The notes beneath the pieces are model-generated. The model did not search any database. It had not been told where the DNA came from and saw only the letters and a list, made by a program, of their open reading frames with translations. The position numbers and the translations under genes were made by a program. A stretch of 64,000 nt of DNA from Myxococcales bacterium (GTDB lineage Bacteria > Myxococcota_A > Polyangia > Palsa-1104 > JAEUJZ01): NCBI GenBank assembly GCA_016794365.1, contig JAEUKB010000041.1, positions 124,001 through 188,000 on the forward strand. The letters are read 5' to 3'. Position 1 is the first letter of the stretch. Each line of letters begins with the position of its first letter. Of the stretch, positions 45,401 through 54,668 are shown one piece after another.

Positions 45401-46459
45401 TTACATCCGCCGAGGATCGGTCCCAGGCTGTGCGTACACCGTCGTCCAGATGCTCGACTCTTGCGCGGGCGGCGATTCATCGGCAAAGCGCACCGCTTCC
45501 GCCACCCAGTCGCGCACCTGATCGTCGATCGCAACCAGCTCTGCTTCGGGCAGAACCTTCAGCAGCCGCGTGCGCGCCAGCTCGATCGAGTCCCGCTTTT
45601 TCCAGCGTTCGATCTCTTCTTTGGTGCGGTAGTTGCCCGGATCGGACATCGAGTGACCGCGATAGCGATACGTTTCGATCTCAAGCAGCGACGGAACGAA
45701 CTCGGTTCGCGCCCGCTCGACCGCAGCGCTGATGCGATCGCGAACTTCCAGCACATCGTCCGACACGAAGCGATCACGCTGCATCGCAAAGCCCGACGCG
45801 CGCAGCGTGATGTCGGGATGCGCCAGCGTGCGCTCCAGCGGAGTTCCCATCGAATACTGGTTGTTTTCGACGATAAACACCACCGGCAGCTTCCACAGAC
45901 CGGCGAGCGACAGTCCTTCAAAGAACGCGCCTTGGTTCACCGCTCCGTCGCCCAAAAAGCACAGCGTCACTTCGGGCAGGTTCTGATACTTGCTTCCGAA
46001 CGCCACACCAGCCGCCAGCGGAGCCTGCGCACCGACGATGCCATAGCCGCCAAGGAAGCGATGCTCGGCGCTGAACATGTGCATCGAGCCACCGAGCCCA
46101 CGCGCGCAGCCCGTGTCTTTGGCCCACAGCTCCGAAAGGACCGCTTTCCCCGACGCGAGCGAGCTACCGGCCTTTGCCATGAAGTGTCCGTGCTCGCGAT
46201 ACGACGTGACCATGTAGTCAGCGGGTCGAAGCGCCAGCGCAGCACCGACGCAGATCGACTCTTGACCGATCACCAAGTGAAGGAAGCCGCCGATCTTGCC
46301 TTGGCCATACGCTTTGGCAGCTGCTTCTTCGGTGCGACGAATGAACAGCATCTGTCGGTACGCATCGCGCAGCACCGGAACATCGGCGTCAGCGAGCGGC
46401 TTCAACAGCGCGGGATGCACGGCTTCCTGCGACGGAACCGGGGTAGTAACTGTCTCCAT
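45401..46459 (-). CDS. pdhA: Pyruvate dehydrogenase E1 component subunit alpha
   Basis: 352 residues. The thiamine diphosphate motif is FLGDGAVNQGAFFEGLSLAGL followed by VVFIVENNQYSMGT. The phosphorylation-loop region YRYRGHSMSDPGNYRTKEE matches pyruvate dehydrogenase E1 alpha more closely than branched-chain enzymes. YGQGKIGGFLHLVIGQES is also diagnostic. The E1 beta and E2 genes are not in the window; lipB follows directly. Confidence 0.9.
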   Translation of the reverse strand: METVTTPVPSQEAVHPALLKPLADADVPVLRDAYRQMLFIRRTEEAAAKAYGQGKIGGFLHLVIGQESICVGAALALRPADYMVTSYREHGHFMAKAGSSLASGKAVLSELWAKDTGCARGLGGSMHMFSAEHRFLGGYGIVGAQAPLAAGVAFGSKYQNLPEVTLCFLGDGAVNQGAFFEGLSLAGLWKLPVVFIVENNQYSMGTPLERTLAHPDITLRASGFAMQRDRFVSDDVLEVRDRISAAVERARTEFVPSLLEIETYRYRGHSMSDPGNYRTKEEIERWKKRDSIELARTRLLKVLPEAELVAIDDQVRDWVAEAVRFADESPPAQESSIWTTVYAQPGTDPRRM

Positions 46460-46500
46460 GTCTACGCACTATATTCGATGCCAGCGCAGCGCAGGAAGCT

Positions 46501-47124
46501 TTAGTTCTTGCAGCACAGCACGCCGTTAGAGCTCGAGTCATTCTGCGTCGTTCCCGCGAGCGGCGAAAACGGCGAGTTGATGTCGAGCTGCTGGTTGTTA
46601 AAGTCGTACATCGCCTTGGCGAAGTTGTTACAGCCACCGATGTTCGAGACGCTGCTCGTCGATTTGCCACAGCCCGCCCACGCTGGCGTTTGGTTGTTTC
46701 CAGCGATCCCGCATGAGGAGTTGAAGCTCTGAAACCGCACCGGAACATCTGCCAAGTAAAAGCCGTTGACGTTGTTGCAGGTGCTCAAGTTGACTGCTTC
46801 GGCGCTCGTGCAGATGGAATAGCCCGCCGCGCACAGCCTCGCCGCGTTCTTGGTGTTGTCGCCGTTTGCCTGATACGTGCCAGGACAGGCCCACGAGGAC
46901 TTCACCGAGCTGCTGACATCGCTGCCTTTGCCATCCGCACAGCCGTTGCTGCTCACACCGCCGTCTGAACCAGTGCCGCCGCCACCGCCCATTTGGCAAA
47001 TGCCAGCGATACACGAAAATCCATCTGGACAGAAATGGCTTTCATCACACAAAAGCTGCGTAGCGGTCAGATCCGGTGCAAAGCATCCAAATAAAAAAAT
47101 AGAAAACAGAAAGATCTTTCGCAT
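46501..47124 (-). CDS. Putative cysteine-rich lipoprotein
   Basis: 207 residues. MRKIFLFSIFLFGC is a short lipoprotein signal with lipobox LFGC (C14). A Cys-rich head (LLCDESHFCPDGFSCIAGICQ) and a Gly/Ser linker (GGGGGTGSDGG) follow; the C-terminal part has many Asn, Ser and Cys residues and ends CCKN. GGGAGAAA precedes the ATG. This layout is typical of myxobacterial outer-membrane lipoproteins. Function unknown. Confidence 0.7.
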   Translation of the reverse strand: MRKIFLFSIFLFGCFAPDLTATQLLCDESHFCPDGFSCIAGICQMGGGGGTGSDGGVSSNGCADGKGSDVSSSVKSSWACPGTYQANGDNTKNAARLCAAGYSICTSAEAVNLSTCNNVNGFYLADVPVRFQSFNSSCGIAGNNQTPAWAGCGKSTSSVSNIGGCNNFAKAMYDFNNQQLDINSPFSPLAGTTQNDSSSNGVLCCKN

Positions 47125-47155
47125 GGTTCATTTCTCCCACATAAGGTCTTAAGAG

Positions 47156-48019
47156 CTAAAAGCTACCGACCACGGCCAAGCCATTTCCCGTCGGCAGAAC
47201 TTGTGCAGTCGGGGTCGCAGGAGCAGCCGGTGCCGTAACTGCCGCAGGCTGCTTGCCACGAAGATAAAGCCAATATCCAGTCCACGCTGCTCCGCCTGCG
47301 AGCGCAATTCCACCCAGCACATCAAATGCTATCGCGGTATTGTTCAGCGTCTTTCCTTTGTCATATAGCGTCGCCACATCGCCAGTCCAATAGCGATTGG
47401 ATGACGAAGCGACCTCTTTTTGAATCGACAGCGCAGAGACGCCCGTTCCAATTCCGATCGCCAGAAACGCAACACCCACGCCCAGCGTCGCCAATGCTGG
47501 AACCGGAGGCAGCTTGGCATAGCCCTTGAGCCAGCCCGGACCGCCGTCGAGCGGCTGCGCTCCACCGCCGGTTGCCGCCGTCGCTGGCTGTGCTGCGCCC
47601 TGCTCTTCCTTCAGCTTCGCAAGCTTGGGCCGAACGTCTTCCGCATCCGCTGGATTCGTCGCCAGGTATTTTTCGTAAAAGCCGATCGCCTCGTCGCGCT
47701 TGCCCTGCATTTCCGCAGTCCGCGCCAGGTTGAACAAAAGCGGAGTCAGCTTCGACAGATCGTACGCAGCCTGAAACTCGGCACGCGCGGCAGGGTAGTT
47801 TCCGTCCTGAAAAAAGCGAGCACCACTATCGAAGTGTTGCTTGGCCGCAGCCATCTCGTCAGCCGTTGGCTGCGCAGCGGATGAAGCGCTTGGATCGGCA
47901 GCTTCAGCCCGTGCATCAGGAGCCGCCAACACAGCGCACAGCCCCACGCTCAGACCAAACAGACACGCACGGATCGATAGCCCCAAGGATCCCCTAGCGG
48001 GAAGGTCGCGATATTCCAC
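47156..48019 (-). CDS. TPR-containing exported membrane protein
   Basis: 287 residues with a probable GTG start. A signal sequence (SIRACLFGLSVGLCAVLAAPDARA) is followed by about two TPR units (residues ~55-135: AKQHFDSGARFFQDGNYPAARAEFQAAYDL and NLARTAEMQGKRDEAIGFYEKYL). Two hydrophobic helices (LATLGVGVAFLAIGIGTGVSAL and AIAFDVLGGIALAGGAAWTGYWL) flank a short loop, and a Pro/Ala tail ends the protein. Similar small TPR proteins are abundant in Myxococcota; function unknown. Confidence 0.65.
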   Translation of the reverse strand: MEYRDLPARGSLGLSIRACLFGLSVGLCAVLAAPDARAEAADPSASSAAQPTADEMAAAKQHFDSGARFFQDGNYPAARAEFQAAYDLSKLTPLLFNLARTAEMQGKRDEAIGFYEKYLATNPADAEDVRPKLAKLKEEQGAAQPATAATGGGAQPLDGGPGWLKGYAKLPPVPALATLGVGVAFLAIGIGTGVSALSIQKEVASSSNRYWTGDVATLYDKGKTLNNTAIAFDVLGGIALAGGAAWTGYWLYLRGKQPAAVTAPAAPATPTAQVLPTGNGLAVVGSF

Positions 48020-48306
48020 GTTGCGAATATATCACGGCATGCACGCAAGTTGCCGCGTGTTCTTCGTTCGCACCTTCGTCGAGGCCGGTGTTGGCACGAC
48101 ATCTGCTGCCCGCTTCGCCAAGAGCCGCCCTTTCCCAAGGCGCTCGTCTGAACCTGGACCGTCGAGTACATCCCGGTGCGCCGCTGCACAACGCGCCGTG
48201 CGCCGCTGCACAACTGGCCAAAAGTAGGTGCGTAACTGCACGCTTAGACGCTTTGCTGCAGCAGGGACGACGGGCTCGGACTCTAAATCAGCCAAAGGAT
48301 ACGCAC
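48020..48306. other. Divergent intergenic region
   Basis: 287 bp between the minus-strand TPR gene and the plus-strand flavoprotein gene. No gene is supported here, although a plus-strand frame stays open. The second half holds three GTGC-N6-GCAC dyads. A TATATT stretch near 48030 could be the -10 of the TPR gene. Confidence 0.5.
48176..48241 (+). promoter_or_regulatory. Three GTGC-N6-GCAC dyads upstream of the flavoprotein gene
   Basis: Dyads at 48176-48189, 48198-48211 and 48228-48241. The first two sit inside identical 17-bp direct repeats, GTGCGCCGCTGCACAAC; the third is GTGCGTAACTGCAC. Centre spacings are 22 and 30 bp, close to two and three helical turns. They lie 65-130 bp before the start codon, like cooperative operator sites. 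The regulator is unknown. Confidence 0.4.
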
Positions 48307-49737
48307 ATGGATATCCAACACAGCACGGACGAAACCCTAGATGCCGATGTCATCATCGTCGGTGGCGGCGTTACAGGCTGCGCGATGGCAACCGCTCTTG
48401 CAGACGGCAAGCGCAAGATCCTGATCTTGGAAGCACGGACGGGACACAAGCCTCGCTTCGCCGGAGAGCTTCTTCACCCGACGGGAACGCAAGTTCTGGA
48501 CGATCTCGGCTTTCTACCGACGCTGCGCAAGCACGGCGGCGTCGATGTCGATGGCTTTGCGGTCGTCAAGTCACCGACGATTCCCGTGACTCGGCTTCCC
48601 TATGGCGAAATCGAGCGTCAGCGCCCGACCGGCTTTGCGATGGAGCACCGCGATCTCGTCAACGGCATGCGCGAGTGGACCGAAAAACAGCCCGGCGTCC
48701 GCTTCCTGTTTAACGAAAAAGTCGAAGAGGTGATGCGCAATGCCCAAGGTCGCGTCTGTGGCGTGCGCACTGCGCAGAAAGTCCTGCGCGCCAACCTGGT
48801 GCTTGGCTGCGACGGTCGTCACTCGAAAATTCGTCCACTGCTTGGGCTGAGCGAAGAAGCGCGGCTGCTTTCGTTTTCGGTTGCGATGCGTTTTCCCGAC
48901 GGAGCCAAGCACTTACCCTGCCCGACCTTCGGTCACATCTTCCTCGGTGCGTGGGGCCCGATGCTGATTTACCCGATCGGCGGACACAACGGCAGTCGCG
49001 ATGCTCGAGGCTGTTTCGATGTCACGCGCGAGCTATCCGGCGGACCCAAAGGTGCCAGCGAGCTGATTCGTCGTGAGTACGCGCCTCACCTGCCGCCGCC
49101 GCTTGCCAAGGCACTGCTTGAATCGCTCGACCGAGAGCCCCCGCAGATTGCCGCCAACGAAGCGATCCGCACCGCCAAAGCCGTCCTGCCCGGTGCAGCG
49201 ATCGTCGGTGATGCTGGAGGCTGTGCGCACCCACTGACCGCCGCCGGAATGACGGTCTGCTTCACCGATGCCCAGCGAATCGGCAAGCTGTTGGCATCGG
49301 CGGGTAACTTTTCAAACGCTGCACAGGTTGATGCTGCGCTGCGTCGCTACGAAATCGAACGCTATCGCTTCGTCCGAGTGCGCGAGCTGCTGGCCGATGC
49401 ACTGTACGAAGTCTTCCGAGGCGCAGAGCCCGGCACGCGAGCCATCCGCGAAGGCATCTTCCGGTACTGGGAAGGCAGCAAGACGGCGCGCGCTCGCTCG
49501 ATGGCGCTTTTGTCGGGAGCAAACTCCAATCCCGGCGTGTTTCTGCGCGAGTATCTGACGGTGGTGGGCAACTCGACGACGGCAGTGATTGCCGGTGAAA
49601 CGGGCCCGGTGCGCGGTGAGTCAGCGACGATGAGAGAGCGACTCGATTCGTTTGTGGGACTTGGCCAAAAGAGCTGGGAAAAAGCGCGCATGGTGCTGCG
49701 CGATGTTCGTCAAGAGCTAGCGCGAGCGAGCGCGTAG
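48307..49737 (+). CDS. FAD-dependent monooxygenase, squalene-epoxidase-like
   Basis: 476 residues from the ATG at 48307, with AAAGGA 8 nt upstream; the open frame further upstream covers the dyads and is not family-like. FAD motif VIIVGGGVTGCA is at ~16-26, the CDGRHSKIR motif in the middle, and IVGDAGGCAHPLTAAGMTVCFTD near the FAD ribityl site. FAGELLHPTGTQVLDDLG and the PLTAAGMTV segment resemble squalene monooxygenases (ELLQPGG; HPLTGGGMTV). Some myxobacteria make sterols by this route, but no other sterol gene is in view, so the substrate is unproven. The C-terminal 110 residues lack a clear match. Confidence 0.7.
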   Translation: MDIQHSTDETLDADVIIVGGGVTGCAMATALADGKRKILILEARTGHKPRFAGELLHPTGTQVLDDLGFLPTLRKHGGVDVDGFAVVKSPTIPVTRLPYGEIERQRPTGFAMEHRDLVNGMREWTEKQPGVRFLFNEKVEEVMRNAQGRVCGVRTAQKVLRANLVLGCDGRHSKIRPLLGLSEEARLLSFSVAMRFPDGAKHLPCPTFGHIFLGAWGPMLIYPIGGHNGSRDARGCFDVTRELSGGPKGASELIRREYAPHLPPPLAKALLESLDREPPQIAANEAIRTAKAVLPGAAIVGDAGGCAHPLTAAGMTVCFTDAQRIGKLLASAGNFSNAAQVDAALRRYEIERYRFVRVRELLADALYEVFRGAEPGTRAIREGIFRYWEGSKTARARSMALLSGANSNPGVFLREYLTVVGNSTTAVIAGETGPVRGESATMRERLDSFVGLGQKSWEKARMVLRDVRQELARASA

Positions 49738-49747
49738 GCCCAAGGCA

Positions 49748-49768
49748 CGGTGCAGGCCGTCTGCACCG
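49748..49768. terminator. Hairpin between convergent genes
   Basis: A perfect 8-bp stem CGGTGCAG/CTGCACCG with loop GCCGT stands between the flavoprotein stop (49737) and the beta-propeller stop (49787). No U tract on either strand, so termination strength is uncertain. Confidence 0.45.
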
Positions 49769-49786
49769 CCGCTGCGGATCGCTTCC

Positions 49787-51829
49787 TTAGTACTTGTGCA
49801 GGATGAGTCCGCTCGGACCCACGACGAAGATGTCGGTGGTGCTGCCGCAGCCGACGCCCGTAAAGGGCTGATTGGTCAGCGAAGTCTCCTGCGACCAGTC
49901 GGCACCGCTGTTGCGCATGATCACACCTTGGGTACCGACGACCCACAGATCGGTGCTCTTCGGAACGGAGCAGGCTGCAACACCGCTCGCGCCAGACTGA
50001 ACCAGCGGACGCGCCATCGCCGACGTCCACTTCCCTGCGATCCGCTTGAGGATCGTGCCCTTGTTGCCGACAGCGCTGAGACCTTCTTCGGTCGCTCCGA
50101 CGATCGAGACAATCGTTTCACTGGTGAGCCCCGACGCTTCTTGGGTCCAGCCGTTTTTGTCCCGACGCAGGATCACACCTTTGGCGCCCGCCACGTAGAC
50201 GACTCGGCTGTCACTGCTGCCGATGCCCCACGCAGCGAAGAGATCGTCGGTGATGGGCGGACCCATCGGTCCTTGCTCAATGTTCCAGTTGCCCTGGAGC
50301 TTGCTGTAAATGCGACCACCACGTCCGACGACAAACACCGAGTCAGCACCGACCCACACGCCGGTCAGCTCTGCGACGCCGAGCACACCGCCTTCGACAA
50401 CCCACACGGAGCCCGCTTGATGCAGGATGGTTCCTTCTGCACCGACGGCCCAGACATCAGCCTCGCCCGCAGAAGGAATGTAACCGCTGACCGCGTTCAG
50501 CGTCACGAGCGACTGATTGGGAACGATCTTCCACGATCCCTGCGCGCCGGCTCCGGTCCGTTTGATGATCAGACCGTCGCTGCCCACCGCATAGGCTTCG
50601 GCTGGACTTGCCGCCCACACCGACGACAAAGACGCGGACGTAACCCGGCTTGAGACCTGGGACCAGGTATCACGCTCGCGACGCAGAATCGTGCCCAAGT
50701 TACCAACCGCGTAGACGGTGATGGATCCGCCACCGCGATCGACGCCCCACATGGCCGACAGAAGCTCCGAAGTCAGTCCGTTTGCTTCGACTTGCCATGC
50801 GCCCGCTTTGCGACGCATCAAGGTTCCCTTGGCACCGACGGCGAATAGCTCATCGCCCGCACCCCACAGCGCGGTCAGGTTGGCCGTCGTCGGAGGTCGC
50901 TCAAAGCTCCAGCTTCCGCCGGTCTTGCGCATGATCAGTCCGCCGTCGCCCGCCGCAAAGACATCGCCTGCGAGCGCTCCGGTTCCGACCCACACCGCGT
51001 TGAGCTGCTGCGCGGCCATGCCGTTTGCTTCAATCGTCCACTTTCCGTCGAGCCCACGATGCAGGATGCGGCCATTGGCACCGACCGCGTAGACATCGGG
51101 AGCACTCGCGCCAGCGACGCCGGACACCGCAAACAGCGAGTCCGTGGTCACACCGCTCGCCTCAGGGCCAAAGCTCAGCTTCGAGCCGTTCTTTGTGACC
51201 TTATAAACGCGTCCTGTGGTTCCGACGGCAAAGAACTCACCTGGCGTCGGACTGGCCCACACGCCAGTTAGCTGTCCGTCGCCGGTGCCAATGTACGGCG
51301 TCTGATCGCTCCACTGGTTGTTGGTGTAGAGCAAGCTCAGGTCGTACATTCCGACGGCGAGCGCCTGCGGAACACCGTTATCGACGTAGCCGCTCATCGC
51401 CAAGATGGTGCGACTGGCGCTGCTCGGACTGCGCTGCACTTTCCAGCCCGTCGAGCGACCCGTCACCAGCGTCCCGGCCTCGCCGCCCATGAACAGGTCA
51501 TCTTGATCCGATGACTTGCCCGCAGAGCCCCACAGCGCACGCAGGTTGTTGCCCTGGGGAATCGGGCTTTCCCAGCGCCACCCGGTTGGGCCGGGACCAG
51601 GACCACCGTCGCCGCCCGTCGCCATGTCTGTGCTGCTACCGTCCGGGCTCACCGATCCATCCGGCACTAGCTCATTGACCGGAACTTCCCAGCAAGCGGA
51701 AGCGCCGAAGACTGTAGCCAAAAGCAGCGCTCGGTACGACGCGGTGCGTAAAGACCACCGTCGCTGGCGAGCGTTCTGCACACTGGTGATTCGGGCTTGG
51801 CGCAAATACGAAATATTATCGGTCAGCAT
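49787..51829 (-). CDS. Large beta-propeller-repeat lipoprotein
   Basis: About 680 residues from the ATG at 51829; an upstream ATG at 51925 is also open but leaves only 19 bp to the divergent gene. A signal ends in lipobox GASAC, then a Pro/Gly/Asp-rich linker. The rest is about 13-14 repeats of ~45 residues with the core [DE]-hydrophobic-AVG-x-x-G-x-[IL]-hydrophobic (DVYAVGANGRILH, DVWAVGAEGTILH, DIFVVGPSGLILH) and a Trp between repeats. This suggests one or two beta-propellers at the cell surface. Function unknown; the GC and codon use fit neighbours. Confidence 0.72.
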   Translation of the reverse strand: MLTDNISYLRQARITSVQNARQRRWSLRTASYRALLLATVFGASACWEVPVNELVPDGSVSPDGSSTDMATGGDGGPGPGPTGWRWESPIPQGNNLRALWGSAGKSSDQDDLFMGGEAGTLVTGRSTGWKVQRSPSSASRTILAMSGYVDNGVPQALAVGMYDLSLLYTNNQWSDQTPYIGTGDGQLTGVWASPTPGEFFAVGTTGRVYKVTKNGSKLSFGPEASGVTTDSLFAVSGVAGASAPDVYAVGANGRILHRGLDGKWTIEANGMAAQQLNAVWVGTGALAGDVFAAGDGGLIMRKTGGSWSFERPPTTANLTALWGAGDELFAVGAKGTLMRRKAGAWQVEANGLTSELLSAMWGVDRGGGSITVYAVGNLGTILRRERDTWSQVSSRVTSASLSSVWAASPAEAYAVGSDGLIIKRTGAGAQGSWKIVPNQSLVTLNAVSGYIPSAGEADVWAVGAEGTILHQAGSVWVVEGGVLGVAELTGVWVGADSVFVVGRGGRIYSKLQGNWNIEQGPMGPPITDDLFAAWGIGSSDSRVVYVAGAKGVILRRDKNGWTQEASGLTSETIVSIVGATEEGLSAVGNKGTILKRIAGKWTSAMARPLVQSGASGVAACSVPKSTDLWVVGTQGVIMRNSGADWSQETSLTNQPFTGVGCGSTTDIFVVGPSGLILHKY

Positions 51830-51944
51830 ATTCGGATCGTTTGCGACTGAGCGTCGTCTGTCAAGCGCGACGTTACGAACTTTCTCGCCGAGATGTAGGC
51901 CCAAGGTGGGATCTTTGGTGCTCATTGTGTACTAGATTTCCGCC

Positions 51945-54668
51945 ATGCTGCGCTGGCTGACTCTGCTGTTATTACTAGTCCATGTGACACCGCAGGCTGC
52001 TGCGAAAGTGCCGCAGGGCGTCATTTCGGAAGGCCACATCGAAGGAGTTCAGGCGTTCCGCTTGCCCAGTGGACTGCGCGTGCTGCTCGTTCCAGAGCCC
52101 AGTGCGGCTTCCCTGACCGTGGAAGTTGCGTATTCCGTCGGATCTCGGCACGAAGGGTACGGCGAAGCGGGCATGGCGCACCTGCTGGAGCACTTGATGT
52201 TCAAAGGCACCAGCCGCTTTCCGAAGCCAGACGAAGAGATCGACAAGCGCGGCGGCGAGTGGAACGCCGAGACGGAAGTGGACCACACGCGCTATTACCA
52301 GACGCATCTGCCGGGAAACGAAAACCTGCGGCTGGCGCTCGCGATCGAGGCCGATCGGATGACGCAGGTTCGCTTCCGTCAGTCGGATCTCTCGCGGGAA
52401 TTTCAGGTGGTGCGCAACGAGCTGGAGCTGGCCGATAGCGAGCCTCGCGACATCTTGGTCCGACGGATTCATCACGCCGCGTTTTCGGTTCACAGCTACG
52501 GACGCGATCCGATCGGCACACGCAGCGACATTGAGCGCGTCTCGATTGCGCGGCTGCAAGCGTTCTACGCACGGCACTATCGACCCGACAATGCGCACCT
52601 GATTGTCGCAGGCCCCATCGCGGTGGAACCGACGCTCGGGCTGATTGTTGAGCTGTTTGGCAAGATTCGCGCAGCCGGGCCACCAGCCGAGCGCACCTAC
52701 ACCGAGGAGCCCCCACAAGATGGCGAGCGGTATGTGACGGTGCGACGTGTCGGTAAGCTTCCGCTCGTTGGGCTCTACTATCACACAGTCGCGGCGGCGG
52801 ATCCGGATCAGGCGGCGCTGCTGGCCCTATCGGACATCTTGACGCGGCCGGGTTCGGGACGGCTGTACAAAGCGCTCGTGGAAACCGGGCTGGCGGTGCA
52901 GGTTTCGTCGGACAGTGAGCTTCGCAGCGAGCCGGGCGGACTGCTCATCCTGACCGAGCTACGCAGCGGCGGAGATCCGGCCAAGGTCACGCAGGTGATG
53001 ACCTCGCTGATCGAAGAGCTGGCGCACAAAGGCATCAGTGCCGAAGAGCTGCGACGGTTTCAAGCGCGCGCACTGGTCAATCACGAGCGCTTGCTGCGCA
53101 GTCCGGGCGATCTGACGCACACACTTGGCATGCTGGCGACCACCAGCGATTACCGACTGCTGTTCCTTTTGCGCGATCGCATCCAGCGTCTGACGATCGA
53201 AGAAGTTCAGCAAGCGGCGCAGCGCTATCTGTCTCGACAAAATCGTACCGTCGGTCAGTTCATTCCCGCCGAGCAGCCACCGCCCAAGCACGCGCGTCCT
53301 CCCGTCGATGTTTCGTCGCTGTTTCAACACTTTCATGGTGGCAAGCAGGTTCAGCCCGGCGAGCCGTTTGCGCAGACTCCGAGTGCGATTGCGCAGCGCG
53401 TCATTACACGCAAGCTGGCGACGGGAATGCAGCTCATCATGGTTCCGAAAAAGACGCGCGGACAGCATGTCGAGCTGGCGCTTCATCTGTCGCTGGGAAG
53501 TGCCGAGACGCTGCGCGGAAAAGAGGCTGCGATCGGACTGCTCGCGCCGCTGCTGCTACGCGGGAGCAAACAGCACGATCACCAGCAGCTTCTCGACGAG
53601 CTGGATCGTCACAAAGCAGAGCTTCTGGCGAGCAGTGAAGGCGGGCTGCCGGGCCTTATCAGTCAGCAGCTGGACATGGCAGGCAGCACGGTTCGCGACG
53701 AGCTTCCGGCGCTGCTCAGCTTGCTGCATGAAGTGCTGAGCGCACCGGGACTTCGGCCCGAGCAGTTTGAGCGGATTCGACAGCAAGCGCTGGCAGCCTG
53801 CGAAGATCAGACGCACAACCCGATGACGCAGGCGCTGATCAAGCTGGTGCGCTATAGCTCACCGTGGCCAAGCAGCGATCCGCGCTACCTTCCGACGACA
53901 AACGAGCAGATCACACGGCTCTTGGCGGTGACGCTCGACGATCTGCGTACGCTGGCTGCCGAGCTGCTCGGAGGTGAGCATGCGACGCTGGTTATCGTCG
54001 GTGATTTCGATCCAGAAGCAATCAGCCAGCAGGTGACGAAGCTGTTTTCGGGCTTTGTGGCCAAGCGTCCGTTTGTGCGGCTGGCGCATCCGTTTCAGAC
54101 GGTCCAGCCAAGCAGCCTGACGGTGCAGCTTCCCGATCGAGACAGCTCAGCAGTGGCGGTGCTTTTGCCGTTTGCGCTCAAAGACAGCGATCCCGACTAT
54201 CCGGCGCTGCTTCTGTGGCAGCAGATCTTCGGCGGGAGCACGACGGCCAGGCTGAATCAGCGACTGCGCGAGCGTGACGGTCTTTCGTACGAGGTTCGAT
54301 CGTCGCTGCGGATTCCGACGCTCGATGACAATGCCTATCTGGCGGCACTGGCGACGAGCGCGCCTCAAAATGGCAGAGCGGCGCTGACGGCCATTTCGGA
54401 AGAGATCAAGCTGCTGCTCGACAAAGGACCGACGGTGGCAGAGCTTGCGCAGGCCCAGCAAGGCTACGATCGACAGCTTGACGCGATGATCAGCGACGAT
54501 GACGAGCTGGCGATGCTGCTGGCGCGACTGTCAGCGGTCGGACGAGACATCCGCTATCTCGACGAGCTGCGCGCCAAAGTACGCAACGTGACCAAAGACG
54601 AGCTGCTGCATGCGGCGCAGCGTCACCTTCGCAACGCTCCGCTGGTTTCGGCGCTGACGCATGAATGA
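51945..54668 (+). CDS. Exported two-domain M16 zinc peptidase
   Basis: 907 residues with a signal peptide (LRWLTLLLLLVHVTPQAAA). The first M16 domain has the inverted zinc motif HLLEH at 79-83 (H79, E82, H83) and the third ligand E159, 76 residues later as expected; LEHLMFKGTSRFP follows. Two further M16 folds cover the rest; the second half (from RVITRKLATGMQLIMVP) lacks the HxxEH motif, as in other paired M16 proteins. It probably degrades or trims peptides in the periplasm. It overlaps the radical SAM gene by 8 bp. Confidence 0.88.
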   Translation: MLRWLTLLLLLVHVTPQAAAKVPQGVISEGHIEGVQAFRLPSGLRVLLVPEPSAASLTVEVAYSVGSRHEGYGEAGMAHLLEHLMFKGTSRFPKPDEEIDKRGGEWNAETEVDHTRYYQTHLPGNENLRLALAIEADRMTQVRFRQSDLSREFQVVRNELELADSEPRDILVRRIHHAAFSVHSYGRDPIGTRSDIERVSIARLQAFYARHYRPDNAHLIVAGPIAVEPTLGLIVELFGKIRAAGPPAERTYTEEPPQDGERYVTVRRVGKLPLVGLYYHTVAAADPDQAALLALSDILTRPGSGRLYKALVETGLAVQVSSDSELRSEPGGLLILTELRSGGDPAKVTQVMTSLIEELAHKGISAEELRRFQARALVNHERLLRSPGDLTHTLGMLATTSDYRLLFLLRDRIQRLTIEEVQQAAQRYLSRQNRTVGQFIPAEQPPPKHARPPVDVSSLFQHFHGGKQVQPGEPFAQTPSAIAQRVITRKLATGMQLIMVPKKTRGQHVELALHLSLGSAETLRGKEAAIGLLAPLLLRGSKQHDHQQLLDELDRHKAELLASSEGGLPGLISQQLDMAGSTVRDELPALLSLLHEVLSAPGLRPEQFERIRQQALAACEDQTHNPMTQALIKLVRYSSPWPSSDPRYLPTTNEQITRLLAVTLDDLRTLAAELLGGEHATLVIVGDFDPEAISQQVTKLFSGFVAKRPFVRLAHPFQTVQPSSLTVQLPDRDSSAVAVLLPFALKDSDPDYPALLLWQQIFGGSTTARLNQRLRERDGLSYEVRSSLRIPTLDDNAYLAALATSAPQNGRAALTAISEEIKLLLDKGPTVAELAQAQQGYDRQLDAMISDDDELAMLLARLSAVGRDIRYLDELRAKVRNVTKDELLHAAQRHLRNAPLVSALTHE

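Noticed and set aside
45164-46504. 446-residue plus-strand ORF rich in Arg and His
   Set aside because: Antisense to lipB and pdhA, both of which carry catalytic motifs.
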